From Candidatus Saccharicenans sp. (lineage in GTDB: Bacteria; Acidobacteriota; Aminicenantia; Aminicenantales; Saccharicenantaceae): 64,000 bases of DNA. The stretch spans positions 908,276 to 972,275 of the forward strand of contig JASEIU010000001.1 in the NCBI GenBank assembly GCA_030017715.1. The letters are read 5' to 3'. Positions 8,196 to 16,139 of this stretch are shown in pieces. The notes beneath the pieces were generated by a model. That model was not told where the DNA came from, did not search any database, and worked only from the letters and a program-made list of their open reading frames with translations. The position numbers and the translations under genes are program-made. Positions within the stretch are counted from its first letter, which is position 1; the number at the start of each line of letters is the position of its first letter.

Positions 8196-10103
8196 TCAGA
8201 GGCGGCTGATGATCGTTCGGTTCTGCGGGTTGAGGATGTTCTTGCCTTCCGGAGTGAACATATAATCCAGCCTGGTCTGGTAAAATTCGATAATCTTCGG
8301 TCTGACCATTTTAAGCGTTGAATTTAAGAATCTATTCTGCTCGGTAAAGCCTTCCCCCAGGACGGCTATGGCCGCCGGTAGCCAGCGGTCGGGGAATTTG
8401 CCTCCCTTTGGACTGCCTTCCCGGAATTGATTAACCTCAGATTCCAGGAGGCGGAGCGCGGCTTCCTGCCCTTCCGGAGTTCTGTGGTCGAGCTTTTTCT
8501 CTTTCAGCCACCTGAGCAGATTCTCTTTGTTTGGAACCAGCAAAGCGACCGTGTATGGCGACTGGTTGTTATAGAGCATAATTTGTTCGATGTACGGGGA
8601 AGCTTCGGTGATGGCTTCCTCGATCTCTTCCGGGCTGTATTTTTCCCCGTCGTTAGCTATCAGCAGGCTCTTAAATCGCCCCAGCACATAAAGATAGCCG
8701 TCAGCATCCAGGTACCCAAGGTCTCCGGTGTAGAGCCAGCCGTCGCGGATGGTTTCCCCGGTGGCTTTTTCGTTTTTCCAGTAACCGGACATGACATTTT
8801 CACCGCGGATGACGATTTCTCCTTTAACTCCGACCGGCAGATCGTTGCCCTGGTCGTCGCAGATTCTAACCTCAATGGTTCTGGCCGGTTTGCCGGAAGA
8901 ACCCAGCTTGTGTTCTTTTTTGTTATTGGCGGAAATGACCGGCGAGGCTTCGGTTAATCCATAGCCCTGGAACATCGGAATGCCGATGGCATAGAAGAAG
9001 CGCTGCAGCTCAATATCAAGCAGAGCGCCCCCTCCGACAAACATCTCCAGGCGGCCGCCAAAGTTTTGTCTTATTTTGCTGAAAATCAACTTGTCAACCA
9101 GGAAATAAAGCGGTTTCTTCAGTTTTCTTTTGCCCTGACCTCGGTTCCAGCCTTCTCCGTTGTATTCATAGGCGGCTTTAAGACCCTTGTAGAAAAGAGC
9201 TTCTATTTTAGGACCTTTTTCACTGATGGCTTTTTCAATGCCGCGACGGAAGTTTTTGGCCAGGGAAGGGACGCTCAGCAAAACATGGGGTCTAATTTCT
9301 TTGATATTTTTCGGGATATTTTTTATGGTCTCCAGGGCATTCCGTCCGGTTTCGATGCAGGCAATGGCTGCCCCGTTTTTCATCATGCTGTAAAGCCCGC
9401 AGGTATGGGCAAAGGAATGGTCCCAGGGCAGAATAAGGAGGTTCACGTAGTATTCCGGGCACTCCACCAGTGAGAGCGACTGTTCCACATTCGCCGTATA
9501 GTTCCGATGGGTGAGCATGATCCCTTTGGGGTCGGCGGTGGTGCCGGAAGTATAGCAGATATTGGCCAGATCGGATTCTTTGACCGCGCGCCAGGTTTCT
9601 TCAAAGGCCTGACTGTGAGCCGTCAGATAGACCTTCCCTTCACGGCTGACGTCTGAAGCCAGGAATTCATCCGGTTCCAGGTCATCGACCGGGTCCAGGA
9701 CGATGATTCTTTCCAGTTCCGGCAGGTCGTTCTTGACCGCCCGGATTTTAGGAAGCTGGCCTCGAGAGACGATGGCCATCCGGCTGCCGGAATGGGAAAG
9801 ACGGAATTTTAGTTCGTTGGGCTCATCTATCTTGACTGAGATGGGCACATTTATGGCCCCCGTGTATAAAATACCCAGTTCAGCCATCAACCAGTCGGCC
9901 CGGCCTTCAGATAGAAGCGTTACCCGGTCGCCTTTTTTCAGGCCAAGACTCAGCAGCCCGGCAGCAAAGTTGTGAACGCGGGTACGCATTTCACGATAAG
10001 TGAGGCCCTGGTATTGCCCTTCCTTTTTCTCCCACATGATAATGTTGTCCGGGAATTTCTGGACACTGTCTTCAAACAGCTGGGGTAGGGTTCTTTCGGC
10101 CAT
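8196..10103 (-). CDS. AMP-dependent acyl-CoA synthetase (long-chain fatty acid type)
   Basis: A 635-residue member of the ANL superfamily that activates a carboxylic acid to the acyl-AMP and then the CoA thioester. The phosphate-binding loop YTSGTTADPKG is near residue 185. Motifs QGYGLTEASPV and GWLYTGDLGYLD follow, and the C-terminal lid carries the NDGEKYSPEEIE segment. Length and order match FadD/FAA-type ligases, so a long-chain fatty acid is the likely substrate. The protein is cytoplasmic and probably membrane-associated. The ATG at 10103 follows AAAGGAGAAAGG. It is the only gene of its transcription unit that I can see. Confidence 0.92.
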   Translation of the reverse strand: MAERTLPQLFEDSVQKFPDNIIMWEKKEGQYQGLTYREMRTRVHNFAAGLLSLGLKKGDRVTLLSEGRADWLMAELGILYTGAINVPISVKIDEPNELKFRLSHSGSRMAIVSRGQLPKIRAVKNDLPELERIIVLDPVDDLEPDEFLASDVSREGKVYLTAHSQAFEETWRAVKESDLANICYTSGTTADPKGIMLTHRNYTANVEQSLSLVECPEYYVNLLILPWDHSFAHTCGLYSMMKNGAAIACIETGRNALETIKNIPKNIKEIRPHVLLSVPSLAKNFRRGIEKAISEKGPKIEALFYKGLKAAYEYNGEGWNRGQGKRKLKKPLYFLVDKLIFSKIRQNFGGRLEMFVGGGALLDIELQRFFYAIGIPMFQGYGLTEASPVISANNKKEHKLGSSGKPARTIEVRICDDQGNDLPVGVKGEIVIRGENVMSGYWKNEKATGETIRDGWLYTGDLGYLDADGYLYVLGRFKSLLIANDGEKYSPEEIEEAITEASPYIEQIMLYNNQSPYTVALLVPNKENLLRWLKEKKLDHRTPEGQEAALRLLESEVNQFREGSPKGGKFPDRWLPAAIAVLGEGFTEQNRFLNSTLKMVRPKIIEFYQTRLDYMFTPEGKNILNPQNRTIISRL

Positions 10104-10289
10104 CCTTTCTCCTTTCTGAAAACAGGAACACCTTTAAATGCTCCTGTTTTCGTTCTCAATTAAATTGTATATAGAATGATATTGGTTTGAACCGATGATT
10201 GTAAAGAATTTTTTTATCAGTTCCAAGCCCCGTCAGTTGGCCGGGAGAGTGGAATTTAAGCCAGAAAAAATTTCCGGGTCCACCAGATC

Positions 10290-11045
10290 CTAAAAGAAGA
10301 AAGTGACTGCCAGCTGAAACACATAATTATACATTTGAATGCGGTAGGTGATGTCCTGGGATACCGGAATGCCGATGGCTTGAAAGTAAGAAGCCGGAAT
10401 AACCGTCTCGTAATCGTTGGTTGTCAGACCGAAAGAAAAACGCTGATCAATGGCCACCCTGGTCCGGCCGAGCTTAATATCAAATCCTCCCCCGATCACA
10501 TAGCTCGGTTCGATTGATTTCAGCTGGCTGGTGACATCTTCGGTCCTGATGTACGGAATATTGTAACCCGATATGCTTATGTTTACCTGGTTTTCAAGGT
10601 TCCCCCTGAGTTTCAGGCCAAAAGATATCCCGGTTAGAAAGGTTGGTTGAACCGGAAATTTAACCGGCAGGGAGACCTTCAGCAGCAAGGGAATTTCTAA
10701 ATATTCCAGCGACCGGGTATCTATGACATTAACCTGAAAGCCCGGAATTGAAACCGGAAGCGGAACCTGTACATCGTATTTGCCCCCCTTTTGAAAATAG
10801 AGAAATTCAGGCTGGAAATAAAGCCAGCTGTTAATATTGAAGTTTGCCACCAGCCCTATAGCCAGACCGTTAGTTGCAATTTTCTTGATGGTGAGGTCAG
10901 CTCCTGTTTCCTTTCCGCGCAGCTGGTTGTGAGTGTAACCCATCTTAAAACCTACAGTGTTCGGAGCCAGGGCTGCGAGATGACCGGCGGTTAAAAAAAG
11001 AATGATCAAGATAGCAGTAAAGATAGCAATTGGCTTTTTATTCAT
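10290..11045 (-). CDS. outer-membrane beta-barrel protein (PorT/OmpA-like)
   Basis: A 251-residue protein with a signal peptide (about residues 1-26). Alternating amphipathic strands follow (for example WLYFQPEFLYFQKGGKYDV), and the chain ends in LAVTFFF, an aromatic C-terminus as required for BAM-mediated insertion. This is the pattern of small 8- to 12-stranded porin-like proteins (outer membrane beta-barrel domain 2). No substrate or partner can be inferred. It lies alone between intergenic gaps. Confidence 0.82.
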   Translation of the reverse strand: MNKKPIAIFTAILIILFLTAGHLAALAPNTVGFKMGYTHNQLRGKETGADLTIKKIATNGLAIGLVANFNINSWLYFQPEFLYFQKGGKYDVQVPLPVSIPGFQVNVIDTRSLEYLEIPLLLKVSLPVKFPVQPTFLTGISFGLKLRGNLENQVNISISGYNIPYIRTEDVTSQLKSIEPSYVIGGGFDIKLGRTRVAIDQRFSFGLTTNDYETVIPASYFQAIGIPVSQDITYRIQMYNYVFQLAVTFFF

Positions 11046-11508
11046 CTTTGCCCTCCCATTTTCTAAAATTATACTCTAAATAAAAAAAACAAATAACTTT
11101 GATACGCAGCAAAAATTGCCTTTTCTTCCTGATTGAATGGCTGTGTATATCTGTCGCTTATATTTTACTAATGAATAACGGCAAAGGCCGCGGTTAGATA
11201 TGGAGAAGGGTGGCAGAGTCGCTTGACCGGGCTCATTGTAAGCAACAGTTGATTTTAGAAACAATCTGGTTGAACAAACCGCAAACCAGGCCGGTCTGAT
11301 CGGTCAGACTTCGAAATGCTAACCCATTGAACAATGGCTCGGGGGAGAAAGTTTAGCCATGAAATAGTCTTCTTATATTATTTATTAATCAGCTATTAAG
11401 ATGCTCGGCGCCATTTTGAGACAATTAGGAAGACCGGTATCAAATACCAGGAAGATGTCGACGGGAATAAGTTTCCTGGCTTTAAATTTTTAACTATAAT
11501 AGTTTCTC
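11046..11508. other. intergenic region, divergent promoters
   Basis: 463 bases between a minus-strand beta-barrel gene and the plus-strand glycosyltransferase. The only element I can support is a TATAAT box right before the glycosyltransferase start. A 62-codon minus frame at 11076-11264 has no ribosome-binding site or recognisable content. Confidence 0.5.
11495..11500 (+). promoter_or_regulatory. TATAAT -10 box, probable leaderless start
   Basis: A perfect -10 hexamer ends eight bases before the ATG at 11509, so transcription would begin at or next to the start codon. No ribosome-binding site is present. A matching -35 element is not obvious. Confidence 0.45.
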
Positions 11509-12648
11509 ATGCTTCAAGGGGTGTTAAGGTTCTCGCCTGTTTTTTTCTGGCTGCTCCTTTTCTTTTATCTGGCCAGAATTCCTCTGGCTATCGAAGCTTA
11601 TAGAAATCAAAAGAAGAAAAGAACTATCAGGTGCCGGATTCCGACCATTTCTGTCATCATCCCGGCCAGAAATGAAGCTATTAATCTGGCAATCCTTCTG
11701 GAATCACTTAATAAACAATCCCTAAAGCCGGAAGAAATTATTGTGGTTGATGATAATTCTGAAGACGAAACGGCAGAGATTGCCAGGAAAGCCGGAGTCC
11801 GGCTGATCAACCCCGGCCCGTTGCCGGCAGGCTGGAACGGAAAATCCCATGCCTGTTTCCGGGGAGCGGAGGCAGCTTCGGGATTTTTACTGATTTTTCT
11901 GGATGCTGACACCAGACTGGAGAAGGAAGGGCTGGAAGTGATGTTGAACCTTTACCTTGAGGGGCGGGGTCTGGTTTCGATCCAGCCCTATCACCGGATG
12001 CAAAAAGCTTATGAAAGGCTGTCAGCTTTTTTCAATTTGATCGTTTTCCTGAATATGAATATTTCTTCATATATTCCCGCTCTGAACAGGTCGAGCGGAG
12101 CCTTCGGTCCCTGTATCCTCTGCAGCCGGACTGATTATTTTAATATCGGAGGCCATCAAGCGGTCAGGGGAGAAGTAATTGAGGATATGGCTCTCGCCCG
12201 ACTGGCTCAAAAGAAGGGACTGCCGGTGTGGTGTTATGCCGGCCGGGGAGTTATTTCATTCAGGATGTATCCGGGTGGGCTTAGATCGCTGATCGAAGGC
12301 TGGACCAAAAATTTTGCCAGCGGCGCGGCATCGACCGGACCGTGGTTTTTTTTGGTCACCTTCGGCTGGGTGGCCGGAGCCATGAGCGGTCCGGTAGACA
12401 TGGTAAAAGGCATAGCCGGTAATCAAACTTTTCTCTGGCAACTGGGGGCAGCGCTTTACCTCATCTATGGGTTTCAGATCTATTTTTTCCTGAAAAAGCT
12501 GGGAAACTTTGGTTTTCTGACATCCATTCTTTATCCTTTTTATCTTCTGTTTTTCATTCTGGTTTTTTTGAGGTCCATGTTTTACACCGTGTTGCTGGGG
12601 TTTGTCCACTGGAAAGGCAGAAAATTGTATGTCCGGAGGGTAAAATAA
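11509..12648 (+). CDS. family 2 glycosyltransferase, CrtQ-like
   Basis: A 379-residue membrane-associated GT-A glycosyltransferase. An N-terminal helix (about 10-28) is followed by the GT2 domain with TISVIIPARNEA, VVDDNSEDET and the metal-binding DAD at 132-134. Three or four hydrophobic helices end the protein. PLPAGWNGKSHAC and the helix layout match the CrtQ branch (4,4'-diaponeurosporenoate glycosyltransferase of staphyloxanthin synthesis). The assignment is strengthened by the CrtO-like acyltransferase 13 bases downstream. In staphyloxanthin synthesis CrtQ adds glucose to a carotenoid acid and CrtO acylates the sugar; the lipid acceptor here is unknown, since no carotenoid genes lie in the window. 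Confidence 0.85.
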   Translation: MLQGVLRFSPVFFWLLLFFYLARIPLAIEAYRNQKKKRTIRCRIPTISVIIPARNEAINLAILLESLNKQSLKPEEIIVVDDNSEDETAEIARKAGVRLINPGPLPAGWNGKSHACFRGAEAASGFLLIFLDADTRLEKEGLEVMLNLYLEGRGLVSIQPYHRMQKAYERLSAFFNLIVFLNMNISSYIPALNRSSGAFGPCILCSRTDYFNIGGHQAVRGEVIEDMALARLAQKKGLPVWCYAGRGVISFRMYPGGLRSLIEGWTKNFASGAASTGPWFFLVTFGWVAGAMSGPVDMVKGIAGNQTFLWQLGAALYLIYGFQIYFFLKKLGNFGFLTSILYPFYLLFFILVFLRSMFYTVLLGFVHWKGRKLYVRRVK

Positions 12649-12661
12649 AAAGAGAACGAAG

Positions 12662-13153
12662 ATGAAGGGCTTAAATTTGAAACCAGGGGTTGTTTTAATT
12701 CTTAATTTCGGCCTGTGGCCGGTTATCCACCTCATCGCCGGTTATGTTGCCGCCAGAAGACCCCGGTCGGCTTTCAACCCGGAAAAAGGCATTTACAGAT
12801 TAAGAAGTTTTGAATTGTCTGGAAAAATTTACGAAAGAATCGGCGTAAAAATCTGGAAAAAATGGCTTCCGGATTTAGGCGATTTCTTCAAGCCAGGGTT
12901 TCCTAAAAAGAAGCTCAGGTCAAGGGATAAGGACTATTTGCAGACATTTTACCTGGAAACCTGCCGGGCCGAGTATGCTCATTGGCTGACTATGTCCGGA
13001 GTGCTTCCTTTCTGGCTCTGGAATGAATGGTGGGCGGCACTGATTATGCTGGGATACGCTCTGGCCGTGAATCTGCCCTGCATCATTGTTCAGAGGTATA
13101 ACCGTGGTCGACTCGGGCTCCTATTTTTAGAAAAGCTTAGAAAAGGGATATAA
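12662..13153 (+). CDS. CrtO-like glycosyl-carotenoid acyltransferase
   Basis: A 163-residue membrane protein with hydrophobic helices near residues 10-30, 110-120 and 125-142. Two segments match the CrtO family (glycosyl-4,4'-diaponeurosporenoate acyltransferase): RAEYAHW at 102-108 and IVQRYNRGRL at 142-151, where the staphylococcal protein has RAELIHW and IVQRYNRPRL. It should esterify the sugar of a glycosylated lipid with a fatty acid. It follows the CrtQ-like gene after 13 bases and is probably cotranscribed. The ribosome-binding site is weak (AGAACGAAG). Confidence 0.8.
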   Translation: MKGLNLKPGVVLILNFGLWPVIHLIAGYVAARRPRSAFNPEKGIYRLRSFELSGKIYERIGVKIWKKWLPDLGDFFKPGFPKKKLRSRDKDYLQTFYLETCRAEYAHWLTMSGVLPFWLWNEWWAALIMLGYALAVNLPCIIVQRYNRGRLGLLFLEKLRKGI

Positions 13154-13458
13154 AGGGGATTAAAGACAGAATAAGGGATCAGTCTGAGGGAAAGCTGGAT
13201 GAGGGGGGCCAAACAGAAATGTGTACGCTGCCGTCTTTATCAAATTTGACCGAATTGGGAAAACCATGAATGACATTCAGGTAAACTCATATCAATTGCT
13301 GGACAGGAAAAAAGCAGAAAGAAAGAAAATTATCAACACTAATTTAAATTGAACCAGGGTAAGACCTTGACACTTCTTTTGTTTGAAATAAAATAACGTT
13401 GAGACTATGTCAGGCCCACGAGGCCATCCCGGTCTCAATCATCTGAGGGAGAGAACTC
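13154..13458. other. intergenic region holding a promoter and structured leader
   Basis: The first 200 bases show nothing I can name. The last 90 hold the promoter and leader described separately, serving the three-gene operon that starts at 13459. Confidence 0.5.
13367..13394 (+). promoter_or_regulatory. sigma70-type promoter of the hydrolase-reductase-radical SAM operon
   Basis: TTGACA (13367-13372) and TAAAAT (13389-13394) are separated by 16 bases, the best promoter in the window. Transcription should begin near 13401, giving a leader of about 58 nucleotides. Confidence 0.65.
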
Positions 13459-13466
13459 GTGGGCCT
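13399..13466 (+). promoter_or_regulatory. candidate translational RNA switch in the operon leader
   Basis: Three inverted repeats interlock. P1 pairs TTGAGAC (13399-13405) with GTCTCAA (13432-13438); if transcription starts near 13401 the RNA keeps at least GAGAC/GTCTC. Inside it P2 pairs GGCC (13413-13416) with GGCC (13422-13425) around the loop CACGA. The alternative, 11 perfect pairs, joins AGGCCCACGAG (13412-13422) to CTCGTGGGCCT (13456-13466) and buries the GTG start codon at 13459. P2 and the long stem cannot coexist, while the P2 loop could still form a five-base pseudoknot with TCGTG at the start codon. The ribosome-binding site GAGGGAGAG (13445-13453) is unpaired in the P1/P2 form. 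The layout is that of a translational riboswitch; I recognise no known class. Confidence 0.55.
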
Positions 13467-14043
13467 TATATCAAAAAAACCAAAAATAGAAAAGAGAAGA
13501 GAAGCGGTTTTTATTATAGATTGGCAGAATTTTTTCGCCGATCCCGATTCGCCCGGTTATCTTCCTTCCACCAGGACAATTCTCCCGGGAATTGCCAATT
13601 TATTAGAAGAGCTCTCAAGACAGAATGTTCAAATAATAGCTACCAGGCATTATAACCCTGTTTCCGCTGAAGACCCTTTTTTTCGTTTTTATGGTCGGGT
13701 GATTGAGAAAGAAAGTAAACTTTTTGAGCTGGCCTACCCTCTAACGATTCACAGGAACATTTCGGTTCTCGATAAAACCACCTATTCAGTATTTAAGATT
13801 CCAGGGCTCGTTCAGCAGCTTAAGAACTCCGGGGTTACCCGGGCGGTTCTATGCGGTTTGCAGACAGATAAATGCGTCTTAGCCTCAGCTTATGATGGCT
13901 TCGATTCCGGGTTTGACCTGGTGGTTATTGAAGATGCCTGCTGCGCAAGGAAAAAGAATTTCCATCTTCGGTCGCTTGATATCATGAAGAGATCAAGCGC
14001 GAAAATTATGACGGTTGACCGGTTTATCAGATCACTGAAATGA
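13459..14043 (+). CDS. cysteine hydrolase, isochorismatase/nicotinamidase-like
   Basis: A 194-residue alpha/beta hydrolase of the isochorismatase superfamily. The catalytic Asp-Lys-Cys set is visible: Asp21 in FIIDWQNFF, Lys106 in LDKTTYSVF and Cys139 in LQTDKCVLASA. Superfamily members cleave amides or vinyl ethers (nicotinamide, ureidoacrylate, isochorismate); nothing here identifies the substrate. The GTG start follows GAGGGAGAG with seven-base spacing and sits in the right arm of an 11-bp inverted repeat. The stop codon overlaps the start of the FAD reductase (ATGA), so translation is coupled. It is the first gene of a three-gene operon. Confidence 0.9.
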   Translation: MGLISKKPKIEKRREAVFIIDWQNFFADPDSPGYLPSTRTILPGIANLLEELSRQNVQIIATRHYNPVSAEDPFFRFYGRVIEKESKLFELAYPLTIHRNISVLDKTTYSVFKIPGLVQQLKNSGVTRAVLCGLQTDKCVLASAYDGFDSGFDLVVIEDACCARKKNFHLRSLDIMKRSSAKIMTVDRFIRSLK

Positions 14044-14996
14044 ATAACAGGGCAGGGATTCGGGAGAGCATGAATTTTTCGGAGGTAATAATAATAGGAG
14101 CCGGACCGGCCGGAATTTCAGCGGCCGCGGAGTGTCTGCGACATGAGCTTATGCCTCTGATAATTGATAAAGGAGAAGCGGGCGGGCTTGTTCGTATCGC
14201 TCATTTAATCCAGAATTTCTCCCCACTTTCTCCCATGTCCGGTCGGGAGCTGGCTTTTAGATTTCAGGAGATGCTCAAAAGAATCTCCGCCCCTCTTCTG
14301 AGGGCAGAGGTGATAATGATTGAGCAGCGTGAGCAGACGTTTTTGATAAATTTAAGAGAGGGGCCTCAGCTTGAAGCCAGAGCGGTCATTTTAGCCACGG
14401 GGCAGAAACCATACGTGCCGGATAACCTCGATGAATTCAGGGAATTTTTTCTTCTGCCAGGCGAATTTGAACCCCGGGAGATAGCTACAGGTAAAAGAAT
14501 GGCTATTTACGGAGGAGGGGATGTAGCCCTGGATTTAGCCCTTAGTTTATATGAGTCAGGGGCCGCAGAGGTTGAAATTTTTGTCCGCGGTTGGCCAAAA
14601 GCCTGTGCTTATCTACAGAGAAAGATAAATGAAAAGAAAATCGCGGTGACAAAAGGTTATGAGCTTATTGAGTTGGGCAAGGAAGACAAAGTGGTAAGGT
14701 TGCTGTTTAAGACAGAACAGGGCTCAGAGGAAGAGCTCAGTTTTGAAGCGCTTGTGTTAGCTCTTGGCTGGCAGCCCTGTGCTCCTGAGATGAAGCCGAT
14801 TACCCTGGATGAACTATTTAATATGGGGATTAAAGAATCCGGGGACACCAGAGTTCCTGGATTGTTTTTAGCGGGAGACATCAAAAATGGTCAGAATCGG
14901 TTTATTGCTCTGGCGGTAGCTGATGGCCTTAGAGCCGGTCTGGCGGCCTGTAAATATCTGAAAAGGGACAAAAATAGATTAAGGAGTTCCATATGA
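14040..14996 (+). CDS. NAD(P)/FAD-dependent reductase, thioredoxin-reductase-like without CxxC
   Basis: A 318-residue two-dinucleotide-domain flavoprotein. FAD motifs are GAGPAG (20-25), ATGQKP (119-124) and GLFLAGD (274-280); the NAD(P)H motif is GGGDVALDLA (158-167). The HLIQNFSP segment aligns with the IENFPG region of thioredoxin reductases. No cysteine lies between residues 120 and 158, where thioredoxin reductases carry CxxC, so it should pass electrons to a partner other than thioredoxin, as ferredoxin/flavodoxin reductases of this fold do. The neighbouring radical SAM protein, which needs a low-potential electron, is a natural candidate. An alternative start at 14070 has a better ribosome-binding site (CGGGAGAGC). 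The stop overlaps the radical SAM start (ATGA). Confidence 0.9.
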   Translation: MNNRAGIRESMNFSEVIIIGAGPAGISAAAECLRHELMPLIIDKGEAGGLVRIAHLIQNFSPLSPMSGRELAFRFQEMLKRISAPLLRAEVIMIEQREQTFLINLREGPQLEARAVILATGQKPYVPDNLDEFREFFLLPGEFEPREIATGKRMAIYGGGDVALDLALSLYESGAAEVEIFVRGWPKACAYLQRKINEKKIAVTKGYELIELGKEDKVVRLLFKTEQGSEEELSFEALVLALGWQPCAPEMKPITLDELFNMGIKESGDTRVPGLFLAGDIKNGQNRFIALAVADGLRAGLAACKYLKRDKNRLRSSI

Positions 14997-15934
14997 GGTG
15001 CTGGAAAATAGCTTCGCTCAGCGGCCAAGAAAATGTGGCCTGGATTTACGTCTTAGCTTCATCTTTTGATGATGATGTCCTGATTGAATGTGTCGATGCT
15101 CTTGACCCACGGTATTCCCCGGGTGAAAAGTGGGTAATAATCCTATCTTCCCAGAAAGGTTGTCCCGTAAAATGTCGTTTTTGCGATGCCGCTTTTTACT
15201 ATCGTGGAAATTTAAGTCATGATGAATTGAAAGAGCAACTCGATATTATCCTGGCGAACCGGGCAGGTCAGCTTGATTATCTTGGCTCGGCCAAAATCAA
15301 GCTTCATTTCGCCCGTATGGGTGAACCGGCTTTTAATGAGGTTGTTTTGAATTTCCTGGAAAATCTCACCAGGGAGTACCCGGGAATGAATTTTATTCCA
15401 ACGGTGGCCACGCTGGCCCCGGCCGGCTGTGACAGCTGGTTCGTCAGACTTAAAGAAATCAAGGACAAATATTTTGCCGGCGGAAAATTTCAGCTGCAAT
15501 TTTCTATGAACAGCACAGATGCCAGTTATCGGGACCATATGATGCCTGTAAAAAAATGGGACTTTCAGCAGATCAGTGATTACGGAGAATGGTTTTTCTG
15601 CCCGGGAGACAGGAAGATTACTCTGAATTTCGCTCTGGCTGAAAAAGCGCCATTTGAAGCCGGCAAAATTATGTCGCTTTATAACCCCGGGAAGTTTCTG
15701 ATTAAGATAACTCCCTTAAACCCGACCGGGTCGGCGGCTAAAGCCGGTCTGGGAAGCGCACTGAAGTTCGATGGCCATCTCAATCGAAGCGTGGCTGAAG
15801 AGATTGACATCCTGGAAAGAAACGGCTGGGAAGTCATCATCAGTATCGGAACAGAAGAGGAAATCAGGGTCGGCTCGAACTGCGGGCAGATCGCTCTTAG
15901 ACACATTAATGAAAGCCTCAGGACAATTTGCTGA
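14993..15934 (+). CDS. RlmN/Cfr-like radical SAM protein, N-terminally short
   Basis: A 313-residue radical SAM enzyme with the [4Fe-4S] ligands Cys57, Cys61 and Cys64 in GCPVKCRFC. Similarity to RlmN/Cfr methyltransferases is clear from SSQKGC, ARMGEP, QFSMNSTDASYRDHMMP, KITPLNP and GSNCGQIA; Cys297 in the last motif matches the methyl-carrying cysteine (Cys355 in E. coli RlmN). Two differences stand out. Only 56 residues precede the cluster motif (about 124 in RlmN), so the RNA-binding N-terminal domain is reduced. The position of RlmN Cys118, which resolves the enzyme-RNA adduct, is Ile50. The substrate is therefore uncertain. It is the last gene of the operon. Confidence 0.85.
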   Translation: MRCWKIASLSGQENVAWIYVLASSFDDDVLIECVDALDPRYSPGEKWVIILSSQKGCPVKCRFCDAAFYYRGNLSHDELKEQLDIILANRAGQLDYLGSAKIKLHFARMGEPAFNEVVLNFLENLTREYPGMNFIPTVATLAPAGCDSWFVRLKEIKDKYFAGGKFQLQFSMNSTDASYRDHMMPVKKWDFQQISDYGEWFFCPGDRKITLNFALAEKAPFEAGKIMSLYNPGKFLIKITPLNPTGSAAKAGLGSALKFDGHLNRSVAEEIDILERNGWEVIISIGTEEEIRVGSNCGQIALRHINESLRTIC

Positions 15935-16139
15935 CAGGAAGCAGCTCTCTGTCTGTCGGAGAGAAAGAACCTCAATTATTCAGGATTTAATTCATTTTTT
16001 CTCCGGCAACATTCGGTACTGTTTACTCCTGCTGATGTAATGTTTTTCATAATTACCAGTCCGATGGAATCATTTACAACCGGAAATGAAATCCCTGAAT
16101 TCTGAATTTCGTCAGATGGTGATAACAATAAAAATCCGC

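Noticed and set aside
13407-13655. 82-codon frame overlapping the cysteine hydrolase start
   Set aside because: It overlaps the hydrolase in another frame, has no family features and its start lies in the structured leader.
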